Both the position numbers and the translations under genes were made by a program. Source: Brienomyrus brachyistius (Eukaryota > Chordata > Actinopteri > Osteoglossiformes > Mormyridae). Taken from it: a DNA stretch of 64,000 bases. The notes under the pieces are model-generated. The model was given only the letters and a program-made list of their open reading frames with translations, searched no databases and was not told where the DNA came from. Positions 1-11,584 of the stretch are shown piece by piece (the stretch's first letter is position 1; every line of letters starts with the position of its first letter). The DNA is taken from NCBI RefSeq assembly GCF_023856365.1, contig NC_064539.1, positions 25,025,993-25,089,992 on the forward strand, read 5' to 3'.

Positions 1-274
1 CACTAGCACTGAGGGACTCAACTGACAGGAACAATCCCAGATATCATATTGCTGCATAAAATCGAGGTGGGGTCATTCCTGGTCACTGTCAGGGAACAGC
101 ATGGCACAGATTTGAATTAGATGCTGGGAGGTTGCAGGATCTGAACTTGGGGAGGAGGGTATTGATTAGTCTTGGGCTGTCCAGTGGGTCTTATCTAAGG
201 GATCTGTGTCTCATGGGGCTGAAGAGTGTGATATTAGGGGTTGGGTAGGAACAGGATAACATCTAAGCACTCAG

Positions 275-345
275 CAGGCAGTGTGGTGGTTATGAATGTG
301 GATTTGTATCCTGTAGGTTGCTGGTTCATATCCTGTTGTTCTTCC
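275..345 (+). repeat. Degraded tRNA-type SINE fragment (tentative)
   Basis: The stretch contains a GTGGTGGTTATGAATGTGG segment followed by GGTTGCTGGTTCATATCC, which resembles the A-box to B-box part of fish tRNA-derived SINEs. It is short and diverged. No tail or target-site duplication is visible, so the call is weak. The rest of 1-1730 shows no gene, only a run of 17 G at 750-766. Confidence 0.3.
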
Positions 346-1734
346 ATCACAATCACTTGTTCTAGCAAAATATCCTATTAGTAACTAGTCCAACCCTCAA
401 ATTCCACATAAGCATCAATCCTGACTGATGTGACCTGACCTGAGTGATGTTTGGGTCTTTATATGCAAAGTAGCCTTTAGGGACAAAACTGGTGTTTTAA
501 CTGTGTGTTGATGGGTGCATAGTGAGGCAATAATGCACCCATCTGTCATGCTGAGAACTGAACAGATTAACCTGAAATCAACTATCTCAGTAAACATCTG
601 CTGGATCACATGGCCTATCTGCATTTTATTGTGTGATTTCAGTCCATTTTGTATCAGTGAGTTTGGTCACCGTTGGCCAAACGCTGCCCATGTGGTCCAA
701 TTTTCCTGGAAAATGCTCCTTTTCATCACATCACAATGATCCACTTATTGGGGGGGGGGGGGGGGGTTCAGGATTAGCCTGTACAGTCACGGCGAGCCCC
801 AGAGATTCAGCAAGGGGTCTTTTTATTATCTAAAACTGCAAGCGTCATCAGATGGGGCCATTCTAGGGGGTATACCAAAGGCCCTTCCAGAGAGGATCTT
901 ATGAATGCAAGTAAATTTGGTCCACAGACCAACTGCTAATATTTAGTAACAGATGCAGCTCTTAGGTGAGAAGGTGATGGGCACGGATCATGTCAGATAT
1001 AAGCACTGGAGGGGCAAACAAAGTATGTAATATAAAACTCATACTTCTGTGAACTGATTGCCTTATTCACTAAAAAAGTAACACTTTGCCTGACCAAATA
1101 CCGCTTCGCAAACCACCAACTCTACAGCTAGTAAAATTGCGATGACAGATTCCCTGGTATAAACGGCAACGTCACTCTCTTTCAAAGACAAACGATGTGT
1201 GGAAATAGCTCTCAAGCCAAGTTGAGGGTTTTTCATTAGCTCAGCTGCTAATGGGATGGGAAGGGTTATATAAATTAACTGTCGGTTAGGCATGAGTTAG
1301 GTATTTATCTACGTTATGTGACCTTAGACCTTCAAGCATTTATGCAAAGAAAAAAAAACAAGTTATGTATTATAGAAGATCACGGGTTAAAATGTGGAAT
1401 TACATCACCTGGGTGATATTTTTCAATTATTTGCACAGAAATAATAGCACAGTTGCAGTTTAAAGTTGTAAATTAGTTATTCTTATATTTACATACATTT
1501 GGAATATTATGAAGATTTGTGACCATTAACAGCAATACTGTATAGGATGTGTCTCAAATAAAAAACAATGATTTGGGTGATGCAAAAAAAATTCAAGTTC
1601 AGTTTATTTTTTATAGAATATTTCAGACAACTAAGGTTGGCACAAAGTACTGTGTAAATCATTAATGCAAAGAGGACAAACACATACAATATCAGGACAC
1701 TAGACGGCTCCTATACTGAATCAAAAGCCAAAGA

Positions 1735-2220
1735 TTAAAAATGTGTCTTTAAGCGAGCTTTAAATGTGGACAATGCTGGCGTCCGCCCATTCTGCAGGGG
1801 CATTTTGTTCCACAACTGCAAGCACACAATTTCCTTTAAGCTTCAGCCCAAATTTCGGGCTTTGGTATACCGATCTCAAAGTCCTATGTGGAACATACGT
1901 ATTTAAAAGCTTCGACAGATAGGTGGGAGCAAGGCCATTGAGGGATTTGTAAACAAATGTTAATATTTTAAATTCAATCCGAAAATGCACCGACAACCAG
2001 TGCAGTGCAGCAAGTATCGGGGGAAATGTGATCCCGCTTTGCCTTTGCTGTTAGCAGCTGTGCCGCGGAATTTTGGACCAATTGTAGACGAGAAAAAGAG
2101 GCCTGACTGATTCCAGCACAAAGAGAATTACGGTAATCGAGACGAGACGAAATAAATGCATGGAGGACCCTTTCAAGGTCATCAAAGCTCAGATAGGGCT
2201 TGACCTTTGTCAAGAGCTTT
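1735..2220 (-). mobile_element. Decayed LINE, C-terminal reverse-transcriptase fragment
   Basis: Read on the minus strand, two overlapping frames give the conserved end of a non-LTR retrotransposon polyprotein. The first part has a HAFISSRLDY block and RLQLVQNSAAQLLT. The second has FRIEFKILTFVYKSLNGLAP followed by TYLSKLL and a terminal TFKARLKTHF-like block. This order is typical of fish L2-like LINEs. The frames are broken relative to each other, so the copy is dead and 5'-truncated. Exact clade assignment would need a repeat-library search. Confidence 0.8.
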
Positions 2221-3183
2221 GACTGGAAAGAGCCATTCTTAACCAGTTTATATGTTTATCAAGTTTTAAATCACTGTCCGTGTAAAACATTGCTATAAGA
2301 ACTACAGCTCAAATGTGTACTGCTGCAGTCAAAATTGTGCAGATTTTCCAAGTATGACATAACCGAATGCTTATATTCTGCTACTTGTTTTCTTATAGTC
2401 CAGTGTTTGTAAAAGATGCACAAATAACTCTGCAATTGATAACCAGTATGGAAGATGTATAGATGGAAAACAGAAATATAAATTAATGTCCACATTTTAA
2501 GCTATATGATTAATGCTTATTCAGCGTGCGTTTGCTTTTAACATCCTTATTACTTAAAAGCATGCATAAAATGAGAATAAAATACAATTTTAGAAAAAGA
2601 TTTGGCAAAACAGACTAATGAAGATTACAATTTCTTTTCCTATTATAGCTGTCATTTGTAGCACATTCCTCCCTACCCTCACAGCACATACATTTCCTCC
2701 GCAAACTGTAACTCAGATCCGGAAAACGTCGCTCTTTCGGGAAATATATAACTACACGGTTTGCACCGCCCCTAGCGTTAACCTCGTAGTTGATTTTACT
2801 GCGAAGTACCGCGTGGGGGCGTTGCAGTGTTGTTATTTGTCTAGTGTACACTCTTTTAAGTGTAACTCTAACGTTAATCCATCCATCTTTCTACCTATCT
2901 ATTCATATTCCAGTCGCTTACCCTGGTAAGGATCGCGTGGTAAGTATAAATGTCGGAGTACACCGATCTCTGGTTTTAATTCCACAAATGATCACATCGT
3001 GTTGTTTCTGTTTTTCCCGAATCCTTAGTAAAGCTTGTCCCCTGTGAGGACCCGTACCGTTGGCACGCTCGCTGCAGCGAGGATTTTGTCTCTCATTGGC
3101 TGAAGCTGTTACTGGATCTGAAACGTCATTGACTCTGTGCGCCGCAACTTCCTGACCCAAAGGGGGATACTAGGTGAATAAAT

Positions 3184-4948
3184 ATGGTAAGACGAAAACA
3201 TTAATTTAAGCTTACCTTGAATAAATATAAAGCACCTTTGCATGCTTGAAGTGATGACGTGAGGGGTGCAGAGCGTTAATAATGCAGCCCCGTAGTTATA
3301 TTTTAAATCCTTGGTCTTAACCGAATCGTAGCTTGACGGGATGCCTTGAGATGGGCGAATGGTCACATGACAGGTGAAAATGGGAGAAAAAGAAGTTCGT
3401 TGCTGGAATCACGTCTTCTCTGTTTTAATTCGGAGTTTTTCACTTTAATAATTACAGTCTGTTACGCGGTGCATAGTTGAGGTTCGGGAAACGGCCGATC
3501 TCCCTGGATTCGGCGATCCAAGGGCCTTCGTTAGCCGGCTTACACTAACCCACACCAGGCACGCATCTGGCTGGAAAGCAACAATTACTTCACTCTGAAT
3601 GTTCTCAACCCGTGCCAGTCTTTATAGTCGTTCGTTAATGTGTAGTTTAAATGCACAGATAAAGTCGGTCATTCTAGTTGTCATTCATCATTCAGTATAA
3701 GCAGTATTTTATCTAAATGGAAATTCTGTTGTTGAGGAATTATTCATCACATATAGGAAATCAAACCACTGAAGAATGAATGACATGGTTTGTAATAAGC
3801 ATAAGGGATTTTCCCTGAAGATGCTTATTACAAAATATTGGATGTATTTTTATAATATAATTATGGCACGAAAGAATTACCAGAGCTTTTTCACTCGCAT
3901 TCATAAAACTAACCCTGCTGAACATCACAATATCTAACATGTCTTATTTGTGTTTGATTGATTCATTTATTAATTTGCTCATTTTTTGATTTGCTAATTT
4001 GATGTTTTTCACTTTTTTCTTTTCTTAAAACTTTGATTATGCCTTATGTCATTCCGCCCCCTCCCTGCTTCACCAAACATACCCTCCCTCTGTCTCCAAT
4101 CAACCTCTCCGTTGCATTCAGGCTGGTCACAGAGTAAGTGTTCCTCTTTCTCGTGAATCTCTCTCCTGGTCATTTGCTTGTGGAGGCTTGTTCTGCAGAC
4201 TAATGGGAATGGCTGTCATAGTAACAGGGCACTGATATCATTGCCGGACTGATGCACAGCATCTCATTGTGTAAAACTGGCACGTAGCAATAGTTTTTTA
4301 ACCATCTCTGCGCTCCTGCATTCTGTAACAAATGCACAAACCGAGAATCAGGGAGGCTTGTACATCATACCGCTAATGTTTTATCGCTCTTAATTCAGTG
4401 GCACACCAGTCACAAGTCCCTCACGCCATTCTGGGTTCCTTTTCTGATGGATCTTGGGGAGTCGTCCTTCAGTGCCTGGAGTTTTGTTGACTTGAGTTGG
4501 GAGCTGCTGCTTTAATTAGAAGCCAGGGGGTAACAGGAGACACGTATCATTCAGCTTTAGCCTGAAAACATTAACGTTTGGTGGCACTCGTCACGTTTTG
4601 CTGTGCAAACGACAGCTCTGAAGGAGCATGGATTCGGCCTCCTGGGGCATTAAAATGAAAGGGTCTGCAGGGGGGGGACTGTGGGTGTCAACTATTTAAA
4701 CTCACTCTAATTATAGTGAATTATTAATATTCATATTATGTTTTAACAGGGACTCGACTCTTTCAGAGTATAGCTAATCAGTATCGATTAAGCATTGAGC
4801 TATAGGTATAAATATAAATATATACATGGAAATTCAATATCCCTGTGGTAGAGATATTTTGTATGAAAGTCCTCAAATCTGTATTTGAAAGTCTGTGTTC
4901 GGTTAAACACAGGATGCTAACCCAGTTGATGTGACGCCCTCTTAGGTC

Positions 4949-4983
<35 letters not shown>

Positions 4984-6308
4984 GGGGGGGGGGATTAGTT
5001 CCTGGTTTGTAAACGGGGTTCCACCCCCATCTGACCGCTGGTTAAAATGAACCCTGCACTCCACCCCACCCCCCCGTGCCAAGCTGGTCCTGGTGCTCGG
5101 AGATCTCCACATCCCCCACCGCTGTAACACGCTGCCAGCCAAGTTCAAGAAGCTGCTGGTTCCGGGCAAGATCCAGCACATCCTCTGCACTGGGAACCTG
5201 TGCACCAAAGAGAGCTATGACTACCTGAAGACCCTGGCAGGCGACGTGCACATTGTCCGCGGTGACTTTGATGAGGTGGGGGCCCCCCCGAGCCTTTCCA
5301 ACCGAGCACTTATTTAAAATTCAATAGTACATCTACTCTGCTGAAGGTTCTGTCATTTTAACAAAGTAACCAGTATTGAGCAGTCAGATGTGTTTTGTTT
5401 TGGTACAAACATGTTTTTCTGTTGCTCATGCATGCAGCTTATAACCTTTGAAAAGTTACGACTTACGCTTTTTATCTTGTATGTTTTCTTGCCCTTAGAT
5501 CTGGAAGGAAAAGTAATTTATTGGAGATATTTTGTTCAATACATTGTTTCCTTGCCAGAATCCTTTCTAAAGAAATTTTTGTAGACAGTGCACCTTGGTA
5601 ACAAACTACAAACATAAACTACAAACCCCACGGATGCTCTTGAGTCATGTCCAGTGTTATGGTAACATTGCGGACTTGGGACACCAACTCTGTCTGAATG
5701 TGTGTGCATGCAGCCTAGGCTGTTGGGAACAACGGTGGTGAGAGTGATCAGTGGATTGAGTCACATGACTGGAGTTTGAGTTTTTTTTTAGTGCATTTTA
5801 GTCAGTGACGTCATGTGGTTCTCACTGTTTCCGCCCACAGAACCTGAACTACCCCGAACAGAAGGTGGTGACAGTAGGCCAGTTCAAGATTGGCCTGATC
5901 CACGGGCATCAGGTGATCCCTTGGGGTGACATGGCTAGCCTGGCCTTGCTCCAGCGGCAGCTGGATGTGGACATCCTCATCTCTGGTCACACGCACAAGT
6001 TCGAAGCCTTTGAGAACGAGAACAAATTCTACATTAACCCTGGCTCAGCCACCGGGGCCTACAGTGCACTGGAGAGGTATTCTCTACTGCAGCCGGGATC
6101 TATTCATCACCTCCGAATATCTCTTGGGGCAGGAGGGTCCATCTTCTGTGTGTCTGTCTAACATTCATGGGCTGTTTTTCTTCTCCCCAGCAATATAATC
6201 CCATCCTTCGTTTTAATGGACATCCAGGCCTCCACGGTGGTCACATACGTATACCAGCTCATCGGAGACGATGTCAAGGTGGAGAGGATCGAATACAAGA
6301 AGTCCTAA
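3184..6308 (+). CDS. vps29: VPS29 retromer complex component (5 coding exons including an optional microexon)
   Basis: Coding exons are 3184-3186 (ATG only), 4122-4133 (optional microexon AGHR), 5084-5275, 5841-6076 and 6191-6308 (stop TAA 6306-6308). All junctions are GT-AG and keep phase. The product is 182 residues without the microexon and 186 with it, matching the two human isoform lengths I know. VPS29 is the small retromer subunit. It has a metallophosphoesterase fold that binds VPS35 and recruits regulators such as TBC1D5 during endosome-to-Golgi and endosome-to-surface recycling. Visible metal-site-like motifs are [26 protein letters not shown] and SGHTHKFE. The protein is almost identical to the human one, for example [13 protein letters not shown] at the last junction. 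A (TG)n-G13 tract lies about 90 bp before the third exon. Identification is certain; the start exon rests on the donor directly after ATG and the matching phase. Confidence 0.96.
4122..4133 (+). other. vps29: vps29 12-nt microexon (AGHR)
   Basis: The 12 bases GCTGGTCACAGA are flanked by an acceptor (ttgcattcag) and a perfect donor (gtaagtg). They encode Ala-Gly-His-Arg in frame between the initiator ATG exon and the LVLVLGDLH exon. This gives the MAGHR-LVLVLG N-terminus of the longer human VPS29 isoform. Skipping gives the M-LVLVLG form. Confidence 0.9.
4952..4993 (+). repeat. (TG)n microsatellite followed by a G run
   Basis: About 14 TG units run directly into 13-14 G bases, 90 bp upstream of the third coding exon of vps29. 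This is intronic and likely length-variable. Confidence 0.95.
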
Positions 6309-6590
6309 AAGCTGCAGTGGCGGGGAGGGGGGTGGGGGGGTCCCTTCATTCCACGTTACTAACCTGAGAGGATGGACTGTAACCATCTGCTGGCTTAATG
6401 AAAGAAATGTATAATACTTTCTATATGTCATCAGCATCGCCTGCACTGTCTACCACACCGTCTGAAGAACCCGGATATCGTCTCCCATGCGTTGCTCTGG
6501 CAAAGTAGGATGTGTGTGCCACATTTTTCGTTTCCATGTGAATATCCACCAGTTTAAGGTTTAGATCCAGGCTCTTATTTTGTTACTGAA

Positions 6591-6596
6591 AATAAA
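6591..6596 (+). promoter_or_regulatory. vps29: vps29 poly(A) signal
   Basis: A canonical AATAAA lies about 285 bases after the vps29 stop codon, giving a short 3' UTR. It is followed by T-rich sequence. Confidence 0.7.
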
Positions 6597-6599
6597 ATC

Positions 6600-8068
6600 A
6601 CATTAATCATTTAAGAGATTTGAAACCTTTCGATGGTGTTTTGCATTTTTACAGGATAACGTCACGTGGGTATATTTAAAACAAAATACTTCTTACATTT
6701 CAGTGACCCTATCGATGTGTATGACATTGTTATTATGTTTGACATTCCCAGAAACACCACGACCAGCCCAGAGAGACTTTAAGAGCCTTGTGTTGTTTCT
6801 GCTGCATGTCTCACTCTTTTTGAGTGGTGAGCTGGGAGATGGTTCCATTAAAGTGAGACCTCTTTGGTAATCTGTATCTCATCCTAGTGTGTTACTCAGA
6901 AAAACAATAGTTAAGGTTTAGGCAGTAATATCTATCTTGGATTTCAGTAAAACCGTACTGATTGGGGGGGGGGGGGGGGGTGCATTACAATACTATATTA
7001 CGTATGACTAAATATTTAGAGTCACTGAAAGCATTTCGTGAGATTACACATTTGCTTCAGCTTTCCTGTGTAGTACCTCCGTTCCTGGATTTTCACAGCC
7101 CTGCACCCATTGGTTTTTATTGAAGTCTTAATACCTTGATGACAAATTATATTGATTTGACGCTTAATACCTTAATTCACAATGAATTCTAGATTTAAAA
7201 ATGCAGACATACAATTTAAAAACTGATTTAGAGATATGCATCAAAATATGTAGCGAATTAACAATTGACATTAATGCAATAAACAAAGGTGAGACAGTTT
7301 CGAGACTATACCAGGCGGTCTGTATATGTCTGGTAATGAATGATGGCGTAACGATATTTCCTTACTATCACTAACAGAAATAACGTGAGGTTTAAGTATA
7401 CCTGATACACTTTAGTGAGTGACTTGTGCTATGAAGAGGAAATGAAACGATGACCCCACGGTCGCGACACATACGATCATCTTAGTCGTTTTGCTTACTA
7501 ACCTATATTGGGTCAAATTCATAGCCCTACTATAGCTGTGTAAATACAACATATCAATCAGTTTTCAAATGAGACATGGTCGTCTCCAAACTTGTTACAA
7601 GACATCAAAATTATATAGCCTATACTTTCTTAGTGTATTAACTGATTGAATATGAACTTTGTTGGAATGTTTAATGCATTTGGATACGACTATCGACAGC
7701 CATTATTACATTTTATCAAAATGACTAAAATGAATAGAGTATCGAATACGTTTACGCTGAGTTTTGATTTTCTCTTACAAAATGCAGTTGACAACCTAAA
7801 TAAATAAAGTACGCCGGTGTACGTTCTACAGCATTAAAGCCCGTATATATACGTTTCATTACGAAGCGCGATTTATGAAATTTGGCTCAAAGGTCAACCC
7901 GTACGTAACAGGAACACTATAGCGGTGAACAAGCATGGTGGGAAAAACCAAAGCAACGTCGGATAGGAAAATGTAACGATTAGCCAGCCTCAGAAATACA
8001 GCCACCAATACTCGGATTATCAAAGGGGATTTTGCTTACAAAAAGAAGAAAGATTTTGTTCTGAAAAA
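6600..8068. other. vps29-gpn3 intergenic spacer and gpn3 promoter region
   Basis: No coding sequence is supported here. It has a run of 17 G at 6964-6980 and AT-rich DNA. The last ~250 bases, before the gpn3 start, contain scattered CpG and presumably carry its promoter and 5' UTR. FAM216A, which lies between GPN3 and VPS29 in human, was not seen. Confidence 0.5.
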
Positions 8069-10578
8069 ATGCCACGTTACGCCCAGCTGGTGATGGGGCC
8101 GGCTGGTAGCGGGAAGGTAAGTAGCCGGCTCGCCATAATAACATCTCTGTTCGACTGCGTTAGCTGCTGATTAGCCTTAGACTCAAGTGATCGTACGGAT
8201 TCTGTACGTTCCGAAGCAAAACCTTACCCTTTTATTTAAGTATATATATGTAAATATCTAGGTAGACGACATTTAAGTACTGTACTTATCCACACACGTT
8301 GCAGGTCCCATCACGCACGATAGGCTGTTCGTATCACTCGTAAGGTTGCTTAAGATGTTTTGATGCTATATACTCTTATTCTAGAGCACGTATTGCTCCA
8401 CCATGGTACAGCACGCCGAAAGCATCAACCGCTCCATACAGGTGGTGAATCTAGACCCTGCAGCTGAACACTTCAGCTACCCGGTCATGGCAGGTAAATA
8501 TGAAAACCACGGATAGAAATGTAGACTCATTACTAGCTATTGGAAGCGGACGCGCGCGTACCTTAATACTGAATCCCATCCCTTTCACAGATATCCGGGA
8601 GCTGATCGAGGTGGACGACGTGATGGAAGATGACTCCCTGCGGTTTGGCCCCAACGGAGGGCTCGTCTTCTGTATGGAGTACTTCGCCAACAATTTTGAC
8701 TGGCTGGAGGAGAGTCTGGGTCACGTAGAAGACGATTACATCCTGTTTGATTGCCCCGGTACGCCGCAATAATAATAATAATAGTAATAATAATAATAGT
8801 TCCCCCTTTTTACCGGTAGTCATTGTATCATTAGTTTTTCTTTTGCATTTGCATGGAATGTTACTAGGAATAACCTGAGAAAGGAGCCTTCACCATCCTC
8901 AGAGAGTGGGGTTATTACCACTGAAGTGAATAAACACTGGAGTGGGGGGGACATCTCACAAACAGAAGTGTGATTTAATTACTCGTAGGCAGGAAAGCAG
9001 CTTATAACTTCAGGCCAGCATGACATTTGCACGCAATGTGAATTCATTACTGAAAGACGAAAACATGCATTGTTAGCCAGAGTTGGGTAATTCAGGTCCA
9101 GAGTGTAAAGGTCCAACCCGGGATTTTGTTTCAACCAACCAGTTGAGCATAAAGAGTCACAGTCAGAGAGACTCAACTGGTTGAATAGACATGTGGCACT
9201 CCAACGTTACAGCCAGAAAACAGATCATCCTTTTGTAAATATTCCTGCGTATTAGCTCACTTGTTATGCTTATTACGCTGTTAGATCAGTGACTGGCTCT
9301 GAACACCATGCCTTTTGTCGCTGTGGGGCTGGGTGGTGCTCCCGCTCCCCTGTGGCTGTCTGACCCCAGGTCAGATCGAGCTGTACACCCACCTGCCCGT
9401 CATGAAGCAGCTGGTGGAGCAGCTACAGCAGTGGGAGTTCCGGGTCTGTGGCGTCTTCCTGGTCGACTCCCAGTTTATGGTGGAGTCCTTCAAAGTAGGA
9501 GCCTCCTTTCGTTCACCTGTCACGGTTCCATCCCCACATCTTGAAGGGACCTGCGACTTATCAGGGCCCCTGTTTGTCTTTCCCCAGTTCATATCTGGGG
9601 TTATGGCCGCCCTGAGTGCCATGGTGTCGCTGGAAATCCCCCAGGTCAACATCATGACAAAGATGGACTTGCTCAACAATACAGCCAAGAAGGAAATTGA
9701 GAAGTGAGATGTTGTGTCGCTGTGATTTCAGTCGCAAATCAGAACTGTGGACCCTCTCTCTCCCCCATCCAACTGATCTGCATTTAAAAATGATACATTT
9801 CCTGCTTTGTCGTAGATATCTAGACCCAGATATGTATTCAATGATGGAGGACAAAGCACTCACTCTGAGAAGTAAGAAGTTCAAGAAGCTCACTAAAGCC
9901 ATCTGTGGTCTGGTAGGTTCTCTTCAGAAAGCGTGTTAAATATGGGGGGGGTATGTCTCCAAGGTTGTGTGAGCATTTTTTCTCCTTTGCTGAAATCTGC
10001 ATGTTAAACAATGCATAGGGAGTTCAGAGATGATATATAGAACTGGTGGAATTATGGCCTTCAGGATATTTAATACTAAATGGACAACTTGGAAGGAATA
10101 TTTCTCAGCCTACATCATCATGGTGCTTGACCTTCCATTGGATATCCTAACAACTCTTTATCGACATCCAGTAGTCAGAATGCAGTATTGCTACATCGAC
10201 GCGTCGCGTGTACCTGCAGATCGACGACTATAGCATGGTACGCTTCCTGCCGTTCGACCGCACGGATGAGGAAGGGATCAACATCGTCCTTCAGCACATC
10301 GACTTTTCCATCCAGTATGGAGAGGACCTTGAGTTCAAGGAGCCTAAGGTAAACAGACTGAATTGGGCTGTGATTCTGCTCCAGTATGATGGCCTTTGTG
10401 ATGGGGGGAGGGGGGGTGAACGCTCCATGACACATCTGAGTGATCTCCTGAAATAAGGAGCAGATCTTGCATGATTCCTGGCGCTGACTCCCCCATGCTG
10501 CTTTTACAGGAGTCTGAAGAGGATCCACTCACCAACGCCAACTATGATGAGTTCTTCCAAGACAAAGTTGAAGGCTGA
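8069..10578 (+). CDS. gpn3: GPN-loop GTPase 3 (8 coding exons, complete)
   Basis: Coding exons are 8069-8116, 8385-8493, 8591-8758, 9370-9494, 9588-9703, 9816-9912, 10220-10348 and 10510-10578 (stop TGA). They sum to 861 nt, or 286 residues, against 284 in human. GPN3 is a small GTPase of the GPN/ATP-binding family that works with GPN1 in cytoplasmic assembly and nuclear import of RNA polymerase II. The P-loop GPAGSGKST spans exons 1-2. LDPAAEHF follows, then the diagnostic [11 protein letters not shown] loop and LFDCPGQIEL (G3) across exons 3-4. [10 protein letters not shown] (G4) is in exon 5. The conserved [10 protein letters not shown] and [11 protein letters not shown] blocks are in exon 7. 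The last exon (ESEEDPLTN onward) is the variable acidic tail. The start is the [10 protein letters not shown] methionine. No lesion is seen. Confidence 0.97.
8768..8800 (+). repeat. (TAA/TAG)n microsatellite
   Basis: An imperfect AAT trinucleotide repeat begins about 10 bases after the donor of gpn3 exon 3, inside the intron. Confidence 0.9.
9078..9196 (+). mobile_element. Partial foldback MITE, second copy of the 50.3-kb element
   Basis: The segment has TTTTGTTTCAACCAACCAG, a loop with AAGAGTCACAGTCAGAGAGA, and the start of the returning arm CTCAACTGGTTGAAT. These match the centre of the near-palindromic element at 50283-50529. Only the left arm, loop and a stub of the right arm remain. It lies in gpn3 intron 3. 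Confidence 0.8.
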
Positions 10579-10910
10579 GAGGAAGATGCCGAGGACAGCC
10601 GGTTGAAAGGGGCATTTCAATGTGCTTTCAAAACGCTGTCACAGTGGGTGTAAAAGCAAGTGCTCAAATCACTCTTTAAACTGTGGAAGAAAGGAGCAAA
10701 GAAGAGACAACAGGTTTTAATTTATTGAGGAAATTCACCTGACACAGAATGTCACACTTCTCGAGGCGATTTTAGTATTCATTGTACGTAGATATATTGT
10801 CTTTTTTGTTTTCTTGTTTTCAAGGCTTGACCTTGGTGTTTTTAGCGATGGAATGGGATCGTGCCACATTTCCCTTGGGAGGACTGTAAATGTTTGGAGT
10901 ATATTTTTCA

Positions 10911-10916
10911 ATTAAA
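10911..10916 (+). promoter_or_regulatory. gpn3: gpn3 poly(A) signal (ATTAAA)
   Basis: The common variant ATTAAA lies about 330 bases after the gpn3 stop, inside a T-rich context. Confidence 0.55.
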
Positions 10917-11043
10917 ACTTACCCTTTGAAACTTTACAGAACAAACAAGTGTATCATCTGTAACATTTTTGATGGGCTGCTCATCCATCTGGAGTCATGG
11001 CTCTACCTTGTCATGGGAAGTACAAAGATTAAAGCAGAGCTCA

Positions 11044-11219
11044 GTGGCCTGTACTACGAAGTGGGGGTTACTGGCTTACCGGGGTAACTTGTTGGATTTA
11101 AGGTAGTATGGGCAAAATGTAAGCGAACAAATAAGAAGTCCATTTAAACTGTGGTACCTTAAAAGCGACAAGTTACCCCGATAAGCCAGTAACCCTGCTC
11201 GCTTCGTAGTTCAGGCCAC
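11044..11219. mobile_element. MITE with ~50-bp terminal inverted repeats
   Basis: GTGGCCTGTACTACGAAG at the left end matches the inverse complement of the right end (GTGGCCTGAACTACGAAG). The match continues through GGTTACTGGCTTAYCGGGGTAACTTGT on both arms, with about 75 bp of AT-rich centre. It sits between the gpn3 3' end and the arpc3 promoter. No coding capacity is present. The family is probably a non-autonomous DNA transposon; the superfamily is not determined. Confidence 0.85.
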
Positions 11220-11584
11220 AGGATAGGATGCCAACCCGCTGGATGTCACCATTATAAATACATACAAGTATACATCTATACTGGTAAGCTTAAAGCCAGA
11301 AAAACTGTATGTCTCATAGGAGAAAACACGTACAGAGTCTTTTGCTTCCGTGCACAAAGACTCGGACCCCAGAGCACACTAGCTGATGCTTTAACCGCGA
11401 CATTGACGTCCTTCGCGAAAGGAGCCACCGCCACCCTGTGGCCATCTTGGGGTACTGCGGCGTTTTTATAGGAGTGGCCCCGTCAGCTTCCTGCACGACC
11501 CACATTGGGTGGGACAGCGGAAGCGGTAGCTCTGCACGCCGACAGTCAATTATTCCGAGTTAATTACTCAAACTAAGATTTAAA

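Noticed and set aside
2615..3366. Possible head-to-head gene (RAD9B in human) upstream of vps29
   Set aside because: None of the open frames here shows RAD9-family sequence; only promoter-like DNA is seen.
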